Shown here one piece after another: positions 8,884 through 18,539 of a stretch of 26,427 nt of DNA. The number at the start of each line of letters is the position of its first letter. The first letter of the stretch is position 1. The stretch lies in NCBI GenBank assembly GCA_025769875.1, contig JAGFNK010000672.1:1-26427 (forward strand). Direction: 5' to 3'. The translations under genes and the position numbers were made by a program. The stretch comes from Russula earlei (lineage: Eukaryota > Basidiomycota > Agaricomycetes > Russulales > Russulaceae). The notes beneath the pieces were generated by a model. That model saw only the letters and a list, made by a program, of their open reading frames with translations, had not been told where the DNA came from and did not search any database.

Positions 8884-11800
8884 TAAGGAGAAGGAGAGCT
8901 TGCAAAAGTTTTATCTCACAGATTTAGGAATGGATCGGGTCATCCTGGGATATCCCTTCCTATATGAGTTTGACCCCACCATCAACTGGAAGAAAGGACA
9001 GCTGATGGAAGGAGCAGTACACATTGAGACTGCTCAATACAAGTACCTGGATCTCTATGTCGCAAATATCCAAAAGCAAGCAAGAGATGAAAACTGACAA
9101 TTGAAGAAAGGGGAAGCCATTTACCTACAAAAGACGACTATTGCTCAGAGATGGGCCCAGCAGTCAATTGAACCACAGGAAGGAGAGGACCCCCTTGCCA
9201 ATGTTCCAAAGCAATTCCACCACTTTGCAGATGTCTTCTCAGAAGAGAAGTCCCAGAGGTTCCCACCACCAAGGGAACCAGACATGCAGATAGAGCTGTT
9301 ACCTGATGCACCAAAGGAGCTAAACTGCAAAGTGTACCCCCTAACATGAGATGAATGAGAATACCTCAAGAAATTCCTAGCTGATGAAGTAGAAAAGCGA
9401 TACATCACTCCAGGTCCATCCAGCTACATGTCTCCAGTGTTCTTCATTGGCAAGAAAAACAGCAAGGAGAAGAGGATCATTGTAGACTATTGATGACTAA
9501 ATTAGTGGACTAGATGAGACAATGAACCTTTACCACATCTGGAACAAGAGGTGGAAAGACTTTGAGGAAAGAAGGTGTTCTCCAAGTTCGATATATGATG
9601 GGGATGCAATAATGTGCAACTGGCAGAAGGAGATCGCTGGAAAGCAGCCTTCAAGACACCATATGGAACCTACCTGCCCAATGTCATGTATTTCGGGCTC
9701 AAGAACGCACCAGCCTTCTTTACTAGGCTGATGAGAAGAGACTTTGGTGACTGGCTGGACCAATGGGTGGAATACACTGTCAACTATCTGGATGACTTTG
9801 GAATTGCCACAGGGGATAGTCCTGAACAACTAGAAATCCACGAGCAATGTATCAGCGAGCTACTCATGCTGATGCAGAAGAAGTCATACTTCCTGAAACC
9901 CAAGAAGTGCCAGTTCATGGTGCGAAAACTAACCATGGTTGGGATGGGACATAGATGAAGGGAAGATGAAGATTGAGGCCTCCAAAGTCCGAGGAATCAC
10001 GGACTGGCCTAGAGAAATCAAGGATGTGCATGAAGTGCGCAAGGTCATGGGAGTCCTCAGCTATAATAGGGCTTTCATTTGAGGATTCAGCCAGATTGCT
10101 CAACCCATTATTGCCTTGACAAAGAAAGGGGTACCATTTGAATGGACCCAAGAATGCAAAGATGCTCTGGAATGACTTATCCAGATAGTATCTTCCAACC
10201 CCATCCTGCTCCATCCTGATGAGGAGCGACCCTTTGAACTGGAAGTAGATGCGTCCAATTATGCTATTGGAGCAGTACTATTCCAGAAGGACAAACAAGG
10301 AAAGAGGAGGCCAATAGGTTACTTCTCCACAGCCTTGAAACAAGCAGAAAAGAACTACGACATATGGGACAAAGAGTTCTTAGCCATGGTGTGAGCCTTG
10401 AAGCACTGGAGACACCTGCTCATGGGAGCAAAGCATAAGGTGGTGGTCTATACAGACCATGCAAACCTGTTGCATTACTGACACCCTCAGCAAATAAACG
10501 GTCGAGTGGCAAGATACATTAACTTCTTGGCAGACTTCGACTTAGAGCTGAAACACCAGGCAGGGGCAAGGAATAAAGCAGATGCCCTGTCTAGGAGACC
10601 TGACCTTGACGATGGACAAGGGGATAAAGAAGAAGTGGTTGTGCTACCTGACCACCTTTTTATTCGAGTAATGCATACTACTGCATTGGAAGAACGGATA
10701 GAGAACCAACAAGGGGAAGAAAGACACCGATTAAAGTTACTTGATTGGGTGCAGAGACACCAACTGGAGAAGCGACATAGCTTATGGTGGAAGAATGAAG
10801 CCTTGGTGGTTACAGGTGATGAAGGGACCCACAGGATGTTACTGGAACAGTATCATGACAGTCCTACAGCAGGACACCCAGGGAAAGCTAAGACATTACT
10901 GGGAATGATGTGATACTACTGGTGGCCTACCATGAGGTGATTTGTTGATCGATATGTGGAAGGATGTGCAGTTTGCCAAAGTAACAAGTCAAACACTCAT
11001 CCGAGTCAGCCTCCTCTGTATCCCATACCACCAGAAGAAGGGGCTACCCCCTTCTCAACTGTCAGCATGGACTTTGTGGTCAAGCTGCCAAAGTCGAAAG
11101 GATATGACAGTATATTGACTGTCACCGACCACGATTGTACTAAAGGCGTCATCCTGCTTACTTGTAAAGAAGAAATGGATGCAGAAGAGCTAGCACAGCT
11201 CTACAAAGACAGAATATTCCCATTTGTGGGAGTACCAAGCAAGATCATATCCGATCGAGATAAACTAATAAGTTCCAAGTTCATTAGGGAACTTTGCTGA
11301 CCAGCTGCATATCAAACAGAATATCAGCACTGCCTACCATCCCCAGACAGATGGACAATCAGAAAGAACGAATCAGACGATGGAAACATCGCTAAGAATC
11401 TTTTGCAACCACCAACAAGATGATTGGGTGGATTGGCTGCCTCTGGTGCAATACACGATGAATTCTAACAGTTTCAGAGACAACCAGACAATCCCCTTTC
11501 TTCTTATGGATGGGCTTTACGCCCAAAGGCACACCAGCCAAATCGGGGAAGCAAGATACCAAGAATAGACAATTGGAAAGTCCGGATCCAGGAAGCGAGA
11601 TCACAGGCACAAGAAGCGATGAAGATCGCTTCCCTAATGTGGAAGCGAAGAAGTAGTTTCCAACCTTATCAGAAAGGAGAAAGGGTATGGCTCGACAGCA
11701 CCAACCTAAAAACGACACATCCTACAGTGAAACTACGCCCAAAACGATATGGGCCCTTTGAAATCACAGGAGGTGATTAGTCCGGTGACATACAGATTGG

Positions 11801-12060
11801 ATCTCCCTAGCCGCTGGAGGATCCATAACGCGTTTCATGCCTCCTTATTGACACCTTACAAGGAAACCGAGGAGCATGGGGCCAACTACACCAATCCAGA
11901 AGCAGAATTGGTGGAAGGAGAAGAGGAATATGAAGTAGCAACGATTTTAGGTTCGAGACGAACTGGAAGGAGGAAACAACTAGAGTATCAAGTCCGGTGG
12001 GAAGGGTACTCCGAAGCCCATGACTCTTGGGAGCCAGTAGAGAACATCAAAGCAGTCTAG
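8884..12060 (+). pseudogene. Ty3/gypsy chromodomain pol (protease end, RT, RNase H, integrase, chromodomain)
   Basis: Order protease-RT-RNase H-integrase-chromodomain defines a chromovirus-type gypsy pol. The protease is only its C-terminal flap (FYLTDLGMDRVILGYPFL, about 8900). RT spans about 9180-9950 with a YLDD box at 9785-9796. RNase H follows at about 10230-10590, ending in the KADALSRR motif. Integrase shows an HHCC zinc region (about 10840-10985), DFVVKLP (first D), ISDRDK (second D) and GQSER (third residue, E). A chromodomain with EYQVRWEGYSEAHDSWEP lies at 11932-12058 and ends in TAG; such domains can steer integration to heterochromatin. Many stops (9095, 9347 and after 9490) and frame changes near 9950, 11295 and 11570-11750 show it is dead. 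Gag and the protease start are missing because the sequence is joined to a foreign LTR at 8883. Confidence 0.93.
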
Positions 12061-12124
12061 ACTAATAGAGGAATATCACAGAAAGAACCCCACAGCCATA
12101 CGGGTTATAAAAGTCCAGCGAAAG

Positions 12125-13813
12125 ATGCCCTCTATTTCCTCATCCCCATATCGTCGCTCACAAATGTCCCAAACTCCCACTAATGAAATCGTTCCCCAAT
12201 CCGACCTCTCTGGTGCAGAGGGGCCACTTGAAATCACCACTCCCGATGCTTCCCTCCTCGCCTTCTTCCAAGGAATGGATGAACATAACACTGGAGAAGG
12301 AGAAGCAGATATGTGTCCTCTCGAATTTGGACCCCCTGCTGACCAAGTCGACGTTCAGCCTGGGGATTGGGATGTGACGTCCCCCACCAGCACTCTTGCC
12401 CAGGATGCCCACCCTGGAGAGCCTTGGGTACGATGGGACGCTGACAGACACCACACAGGGATTGACATCCCTGATGGCATGACTTGGGGCAACAAACCGG
12501 CCAGGTATGTGGCCTATGACGTTGCCTTGGGAGAGCCGAGAGTGAGGGGGAAGAACGGAGAAGGCCATGCAGACTATGGCGAGATCCTCCAGGCCACCCC
12601 TTGCTATAACCTCTATAACTATGGCCAAGACGAACATGACTTAGACTGCTTCGACACAGAGAGGCAGTTCGAAGGGCGCTGGAGACAGACCCTCTACCTG
12701 CTAGGCGACTATGGGCTGCAGGCAGAACTCTACCGCTTAGACCACCTCTTACACCTTACAAGAGACGCTGGAAGCTAACTATAAGGTGCTCGAAGAAGAG
12801 GAGAAGCAGCTGCGCTACAAGCTCAGCAAGTACCTAGCCGAGAAGCAAGGAGTAGAGAGAGGCAGGGCTGAAGCCAAGGAGAGAATGGCGGCAGCCAAAG
12901 TACGCTCACGTTGCTTGGGAGTTCATTGAAGCAGGCTGTAGCCAGGGAGAAACCCCTCCAGGTGTCTGGGCTGAAGAACTCCTCACCAACTATCGGGCTG
13001 GGCAGCCCACTCCCCCTCTACCCGTCTTCGTCCCTCAGCTGCCTTGGCAGACATCGCTCAGGGGTATGCTACCCCCGACCCAGAACCAGTACCAGCCAGC
13101 CCCACACCTACGACGGTGCAAGGGTATTCGGAAGAGGAGATGAGGCGTCCTCCAAACCATGTCCGGTATGCGCCTTCGAGGAGGAGCAGGATCGGAAGCG
13201 TCACCAAACCCTTCCCCCCAGAGCTCTATCTATTACCATTCCTATAGCAGCAGTGGGGAAGCATCTACTGCAACGGCTGACTTCATTCCGGAGCCTCAGC
13301 AACTGAACATGATAGAAGGGAAGGAGGAAAAGGAACCGATGCAAGTATTGTGGCGAGGTAGGACACTTTAACAAGTACTGTCCTCTACCCCACCAATATT
13401 GCCACGACCAACTTGGCAGCAGATGCTGCCTCACATTGCCTAGTGCCTCCCTATCATCGCAGCTATGCCCCAGTCAGATCATGCCCCTTTCCACCGAGGA
13501 TGGGAACTGGGACACCCGAGCAGAAGAGGAAGTCCGACCAGGAGAGGGAGGACATTGCTAACCCGCGCATCTTGCAGGTAGCGAAAGGAGAAGGGTCCAG
13601 GACCTTTCAAAACGCCTTTCACTACGACTCCTCTTCGACTCAGACACACCTCCAGTCTGGAGGTTACCTAGGGACTCTGACAGACTCCCACAGATCATGT
13701 CTCCTACAGCCATCGCTCAGGAGTCAGAGGCGATAGTAGCCTCAGCATTGGCTGCCTATGAGGCAGCAGAAGAAGGCCGATACACCTTCACCGCATCACC
13801 TCCTCCCCTCTGA
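12125..13813 (+). pseudogene. Post-pol accessory ORF of the gypsy element: coiled coil plus zinc knuckle
   Basis: Starts 64 bp after the pol stop, in a different frame, and ends at a TGA (13811-13813) 76 bp before the 3' LTR. The first 217 codons (12125-12778) are open. The N-terminal part is acidic and Ser/Pro-rich; then comes a segment rich in Tyr, Asp and Trp. The frame shifts near 12765 into a strongly charged helix (LEEEEKQLRYKLSKYLAEKQ), probably a coiled coil. After further shifts a CX2CX4HX4C zinc knuckle at 13340-13381 is followed directly by X2-PH-X2-C. The last about 120 codons are Ser/Ala-rich with no protease motif. It is not gag in the normal place and not pol. Function unknown; RNA binding or assembly is a guess. 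The same zinc signature occurs in 25408-26427, in another element. Decayed by frameshifts, so the exact protein length is uncertain. Confidence 0.75.
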
Positions 13814-13876
13814 TGATGATGGCGCTTGACCCCACCACTCGATTTTAGAATCGTTGGTGTGTGGGACCACCAATCT

Positions 13877-13889
13877 GAAGGAGGGGTAA
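13877..13889 (+). other. Polypurine tract of the gypsy element
   Basis: GAAGGAGGGGTAA lies immediately before TGTTACCG, the start of the 3' LTR. Confidence 0.75.
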
Positions 13890-14480
13890 TGTTACCGAGT
13901 GGTTTGGGGTCCGGAAGATGCCGGAACACCTGAACTATGGACTGCACCGTTTTGCATTATGCGTGCGTCAGATCTTGATCGTTTATGTTCGTTGATATCA
14001 CATTCGGAGCGCAGTTGATCGTATCTTTCAGAAGATGTACTGAAGAAGCAATGAGTAGCATTGCTTCTGTCCCAGATGTTCCTGTACCGCCACGTACGTC
14101 GATTCCTTGATAGGGGAAGCACTTAATGCTTCCAGCACCGAGATCGTTTACATAGAAGCAACCTCGCTTCTATGAGCCGCCTTTTGCTTCTATAGCACCA
14201 ACCAGTACTACAGTAGCACGAACCTTATCCCTGTAGGGCTATATAAAGCCCCCAGTAGAAACAGTTGAGCCTTAAGCTCGACTTAGTTTGCCAATCCCAA
14301 ACAGTTGACTCCTACCCCGTCTGCAGAGCCCCTCTCATCTTGTTGTCATACTCTAGAAGGATCTAATACTCCTTCCCCTCCACGAGTATTGCTTGCTTGA
14401 CTCAAGCATATCTGCATTGGTAGGACGTGCTTAAAGACACGACCATTGATTCTTATTTAAGGCACTTTGGAGCCTTAACA
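13890..14480 (+). repeat. 3' LTR of the gypsy element (591 bp)
   Basis: Starts TGTTACCGAG after a polypurine tract and ends CTTAACA. TATAAA box at 14242-14247. To its right the sequence is copia-2 protease, so the element inserted into copia-2; the right flank pentamer is CATGG. It does not resemble the LTR at 8054-8883, so that LTR is not this element's 5' LTR. Confidence 0.85.
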
Positions 14481-14748
14481 CATGGTAAGTGTGGCTTCAG
14501 TTTTGTGGCCGCGTTCCGCGAGGGGTTGGTGTGGCGTTGCTGTGCACGCTGACTCAAGTGTTGGCATTTGGATGGCCATGGTGTACAAGTTGTCATGTAA
14601 TGTTCCCTCACAAATCAATTTGTTTGCTTTATTGTATATCCCACAAGTCTGCCCCTGGAAGCGCACTTCCGCCCCACGTTGAGCGAGGTGGGAGACCGAT
14701 AAGAGGTTTCCATTGAGGTCCGGTATGTGCAGGACGTCGCGGAGTGTC
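14481..14748 (-). pseudogene. copia-2 protease C-terminus and pre-integrase part
   Basis: On the minus strand this encodes LRDVLHIPDLNGNLLSVSHL, the classical copia segment that follows the protease, then a region ending in the YTMAIQM motif that precedes the integrase zinc region. It joins in frame to the protease at 15709 and above once the 960-bp LTR and one target duplication are removed. It is cut at 14480 by the gypsy 3' LTR, and the remaining integrase, RT and RNase H are not found in the window. Confidence 0.88.
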
Positions 14749-15713
14749 TGTCAAGACTCACTGTTGAACTATCCAGTTCAAGAGCGAGGGATAAGCTCGA
14801 AGACGAGTCGATAGACGTCCAAGACCGCATGGGCAAGGAGTAGAGTCCAGAGTAGTAACAAATACCAGAGAGGCACTGTTACTGTGAGAGTAGAGCAGTC
14901 ATGCAGAGAAGAGGCCAGGATAGTCACAAGGGGATGGTCCTTAAAGGAGTATCCCAGGGATGGAGAGTGCCGTAAACAAATGGACAGTCTGAGGACTGTC
15001 CGCTACTTTATTGAGTGCTTATATACTACAAGAGAACTGCTAAATAGGGAACAAGTCATAACCTTGTTATCAAGCACAATAGAGCGATGAGTAAGAAGTC
15101 GGAGTGTGCTTACTGAGCATGCTCAGTCATGCTCAGTAAGCTGCTGAGTAAGATGGCTTCTTTTGATGAGTAAGAGCTTTTACTGTCCATGTGTTCACTG
15201 CTTTAGTACACGTGCAAGCACCTGATTCATTTCCTGTTAGTTAGTTTAGGGCCGGTCACTTGAGGACTTGTAGTTTGGTTATGGAATGGTGTTATCTTAT
15301 AAGGCCTTTATAGTTCTATTAGGGTCCTTAGAATCGACCCTAATACTTCTATTAAGGTCCTTAGTTTTGCCTTATAGTTCATTCTATAGTTATTAGAGTT
15401 GGTCTAATAACACGTTGTAGGGCCTTTGATACTAGGTTAGTGCCTATTGTAAGGCACCTAGAGTCGTTCCAAAGGGTCCTTAGGAAGGCCCTAATACTGT
15501 CCTTTATTGCTGGAAGGGTTGCCCTTAAGTGGGGCTTGTTGTATGTCGATTGTGCCGAGAATTGCTCGCGCAACAATGCACGCGCGATATTGTGGACACC
15601 TCTACTCACCCCTTTTGCTTGTGTGAACAGGGTGACACCATAGAGGTTGGGTTTCCTCCTATAAGGAAGGGTCCTTCAAGGGCCCTCTCCGGAGAATGGT
15701 TCATGACAGTGTT
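14744..15713. mobile_element. Solo LTR (960 bp) in copia-2 protease, with target duplication
   Basis: LTR 14749-15708 starts TGTCAAGA and ends CATGACA (terminal inversion TGTCA/TGACA). It is flanked by GTGTC (14744-14748) and GTGTT (15709-15713), a duplication differing by one C/T transition. TATATA box at 15020-15025. About 100 bp before the TATA resemble the same part of the 829-bp LTR family, including AAATGGACAGTCTGA. It therefore looks like a related but distinct family. An A/T-rich part with repeated GGTCCTTAG motifs lies at about 15310-15480. Confidence 0.85.
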
Positions 15714-16968
15714 GCAGTACTCCACACGCCGCATGTGCGCATCCGGACTAGCACTTGTCTGGTTCCGGTGGTGGTTATTGTGCTATCATCACCTAAGGCG
15801 ACTCGAATGGGCGATGCGAGCGGGGTGAGATGTGTGAACCAATTTGAGTGGGGAGTCATGATTCTTGAGGCTCCGGAGTCGAGGAGCCAGCCGTTTCTGA
15901 GATTGGCGGCTCGGAGTTGCTCTTGGGTTGTGGACACACAGATTGGCTCATCTCTGATTGCCTGAAGTAATGAAGTGCTGTTGTCGGATGTGGGGACATA
16001 TGCGATGTGCTGGCTGGTGGCTGGTCTGCGGGCATGGGCGTTGCTGCACTGCATGCGCTTGTGCCAGGCCCAGCGGGCATGGGCGTCGCTGCGTTGTGCA
16101 CGCCCGTGCCAGTCATTGCTGCTACTGCCGCTGTTGCTTTGTTCTGCGGTTTTCTGTGAAATTTCCAGCATTCATGTGTGTTGTGCCCCCTGCATTTGCA
16201 ATGAGTGCACTTTGTTGTTGTGCCTTTCTCGCTTTGTGTTTCCCAGCTCTTTCTCATTTGGGTCACCTTTGCAATGTGAATTGTAGCCATGTCACCGGTC
16301 GGTCAGATCCGACGCTCCTCATGGAGGATGCAGTCTGTGACATGCTCGGCTGTAAGCAGGCTGGGCAGCGTCAAGTGAAGAGTGGCCTTGAGTTTGGCCA
16401 TGTTTTCCGGTAGCACGAGAATTAGCATCCATAGGAGGACTTTCTCGTCAATGGGGCATCCAAGTTTTTCAAGGGTTCGGGCAGCGAATAGCAGTCATAT
16501 TATCTGAGGAGCCATGGGTTCAGTTTCGGAGAAAGTGACCCAGTATAGGTCCGTTAATAAATGTGCGACGCGTTGCTCGCCCTTCCATGAAAATTGTTTT
16601 TCGAATGTGTCCCAAGTATCTTTGGCTCCAGCAATGCCTAGGGCAGTGTCGAGAGCGTGCCCTTTTAATGTGAGTAAAATTTGGGTGTGAGCGTCACGAT
16701 CTTTCTGCTCCCAGTCAGCGAAGCCGTGCGGGTCAGTGCTGGGGTCCAGTTTTGAGTATGTCCCATTTATGATTTCTTTCAGGCCGTTTGTTTTGAACAG
16801 TGCCTCTATATTAGCTTTCCATTGCGTGTATGCAACTGTGCCACCTTCGAAGAGTGGTCCGTCATAACCGTGTTGGCCGCCCATGTAAGTTTTTCCCGCA
16901 GCTCCTACGGTGGGAGCGTGGCTGCCTCTTGAGGGCACAATGTTTGCGGTTGCTGTGGGGGCGCTCAT
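15709..16968 (-). pseudogene. copia-2 gag and protease N-terminal part
   Basis: Gag starts at ATG 16966-16968, 69 nt from the primer site. Its first 157 codons are open and contain the copia gag pattern of YTQWKANIEALF followed by a DRDAHTQILLTL helix. In-frame TGA stops at 16495-16497 and 16303-16305 break it; the same frame continues to a CX2CX4HX4C knuckle (CTHCKCRGHNTHEC, about 16205). An Ala/Pro/Met repeat follows. The protease (WLLDSGASRIMTPH, about 15880) lies in a different frame, so a one- or two-base indel separates it from gag. Its catalytic DSG is intact. The protease is split at 15709 by the solo LTR. No integrase or RT remains in the window. Confidence 0.92.
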
Positions 16969-17020
16969 GGTGTTTCGTTATGTGATTTGCAAGCTGGTGG
17001 GAGTTCGTGATGTCAGGGAT

Positions 17021-17037
17021 GACCAGGTCTCATAATC
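17021..17037 (-). other. Primer binding site, elongator Met-tRNA type
   Basis: The plus strand reads GACCAGGTCTCATAATC next to the LTR. GTCTCATAATC matches the anticodon arm of fungal elongator Met-tRNA as I remember the yeast sequence, with the CAT anticodon in the middle. It differs from the initiator-type site of copia-1 and copia-3. Confidence 0.7.
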
Positions 17038-17283
17038 TGTTGGAGCTATAGAATAAGAGCTCAGTCTTGTGTGTAAAAGACTGTATTCAGGTTAGTGTGA
17101 TAACCTATAGAATAAGAGCTATGTACAGTATTAGCTTTAAAGGAGTGTAAAGAAATTGTAGTACTGACCTCAGTCTTGTGTGTAAAAGACTGAGGGAAAA
17201 CGAACGATAACTAAATTCGAATTATTTACACGTACAGTCCGGGTTGTCCGTTCACGCGGCACTTAGCGGCTGCACGTCCAACA
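17038..17283 (-). repeat. 5' LTR of copia-2 (246 bp)
   Basis: Delimited by TGTTGGA and TCCAACA, a perfect 7-bp terminal inversion, next to the primer site. It contains a 22-bp hairpin repeated at 17062-17083 and 17171-17192 (stem CAGTCTT/AAGACTG, extended to 10 bp in the second copy). The outer edge rests on the terminal inversion only, because there is no second LTR to compare. Confidence 0.65.
17205..17263 (+). repeat. 59-bp inverted repeat, left arm
   Basis: Pairs with 21761-21819 in opposite orientation with 4 mismatches. It lies inside the copia-2 LTR. Confidence 0.9.
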
Positions 17284-17946
17284 GAGAACCCGCGAAAAAT
17301 GAAGATGAAATATGCACCTAGTCAATGTGCGAGAATGACTGCACGCGGGAAAACTCGTGGTGGCTGCTTGTCCCATTCCATGGTCACAGTTGTGGTCATG
17401 GCCATCGCGTTGAGGTTGCTGATGTGACAGTGACATTGTCGTCGCCACCGCTGTGAAGCGTGTCAGGGACGCTTGAGTGAGTAAGTGTGGGGCTGACTGG
17501 TCCCAATGGAAGAGAGAGGAGAGGGGGAGAGAGGAGCAAGTGGGCACACATGCAGTCATTTGAGTTCTTCACAGAGGCAGATAGATGGAAGCAAGGGAAT
17601 CTTATTATTCTGAGTCAACTATCCTAGTACAGAGTAGCTAGGGTGTTTTATGTACAAGAAAGGAGGTACTAGAGATGAAAGGCATGAAAAGGAGAGGAAA
17701 TGGTGAAAGGGAGTTCGAGGCTGGGCGAGGCGGTCGAGGTGGTGGCGAACAGCCTGGAACGCGATCGTGTCTCGCGAGCGTGTCGCATACGTGTGGTCGC
17801 GAGGGCTTGACGTTGGGCGCGAGGGAGGTGGCGTGCGCGTGCGGTTGATGGGATAGGAGGGAGCTGGGGCAAGGGAGAGGAGGCATCAGTTTTGTGGTGT
17901 CGCGTCACATTTCCGCACGTGATTCCGAGGCCAGTGATGGCTATAA
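17284..17946. other. Non-coding stretch, no feature recognised
   Basis: No protein family is seen on either strand. The stretch has a 29-nt all-purine run at 17508-17536. A CpG-rich part at about 17700-17900 encodes only low-complexity frames. Confidence 0.6.
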
Positions 17947-18496
17947 GGCCCCTTTTACCAACCGAGAATTCTTGAATCTTGAACTTGAACTTGGATTTTG
18001 GGATTTTCCGGGAGTGACAGGAATGACAGGTGTGATGTAAGTGACATAATAAACTAATATGAGTCCATTTCAAATATGAGTTATTTTTGATTTGCTGGGT
18101 TTACATGTGATATGTAAAATATTTTTTCTAACCCTTCCTTCCACTCCTTCCAAGTGGGGTATTGCAAGCATGTCATAAGGCAGAATATGTGTCACCAATG
18201 TGTGGGTGCACATCTTTGTGCAAATTTTGTATGTGCAGCTCTGGTGAAAATGGGGCTGCAAGCACCCAGATGTTGAGCTCGAGTTGGACTGCTCGACTCC
18301 AAGTTTGATGCTGACACATCATGTGTAACCCCAAATATGTGAGTATGCAAATGACAACAAAAAAAATTGCATATTAATTTATTATATACATCATATCACT
18401 TAGATCACTCCTGTCACTCCTGTCACTCCCGGAAAATCCCAAAATCCAAGTTCAAGTTCAAGATTCAAGAATTCTCGGTTGGTAAAAGGGGCCTAA
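17944..18496. mobile_element. PIF/Harbinger-like MITE with about 100-bp TIRs and TAA target duplication
   Basis: The element (17947-18493, 547 bp) starts GGCCCCTTTTACCAACCGAG and ends with its exact complement. The first 84 bp of each end differ at one position, and similarity continues to about 100 bp. TAA flanks both ends (17944-17946, 18494-18496). A 3-bp TAA/TTA duplication and GG-starting TIRs are typical of PIF/Harbinger Tourist-like elements. The middle (about 18050-18390) is A/T-rich and has no transposase, so it is non-autonomous. Confidence 0.85.
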
Positions 18497-18539
18497 CTTA
18501 CACCTCCCGGGGGCTTGAAATTTTGACCACCCTTGGTCA

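Noticed and set aside
12100..12124. TTATAAAAG before the post-pol ORF as an internal promoter
   Set aside because: It is less than 20 bp from the ATG, too close for a TATA box serving that start, and could be chance.
15856..16290. Programmed frameshift between copia-2 gag and protease
   Set aside because: The frames do differ, but no slippery site was seen and the same element already has stops; a simple indel is more likely.
17021..17037. tRNA gene at the Met-tRNA-like sequence
   Set aside because: Only the anticodon arm is matched, next to an LTR edge; no acceptor stem or other arms are present.
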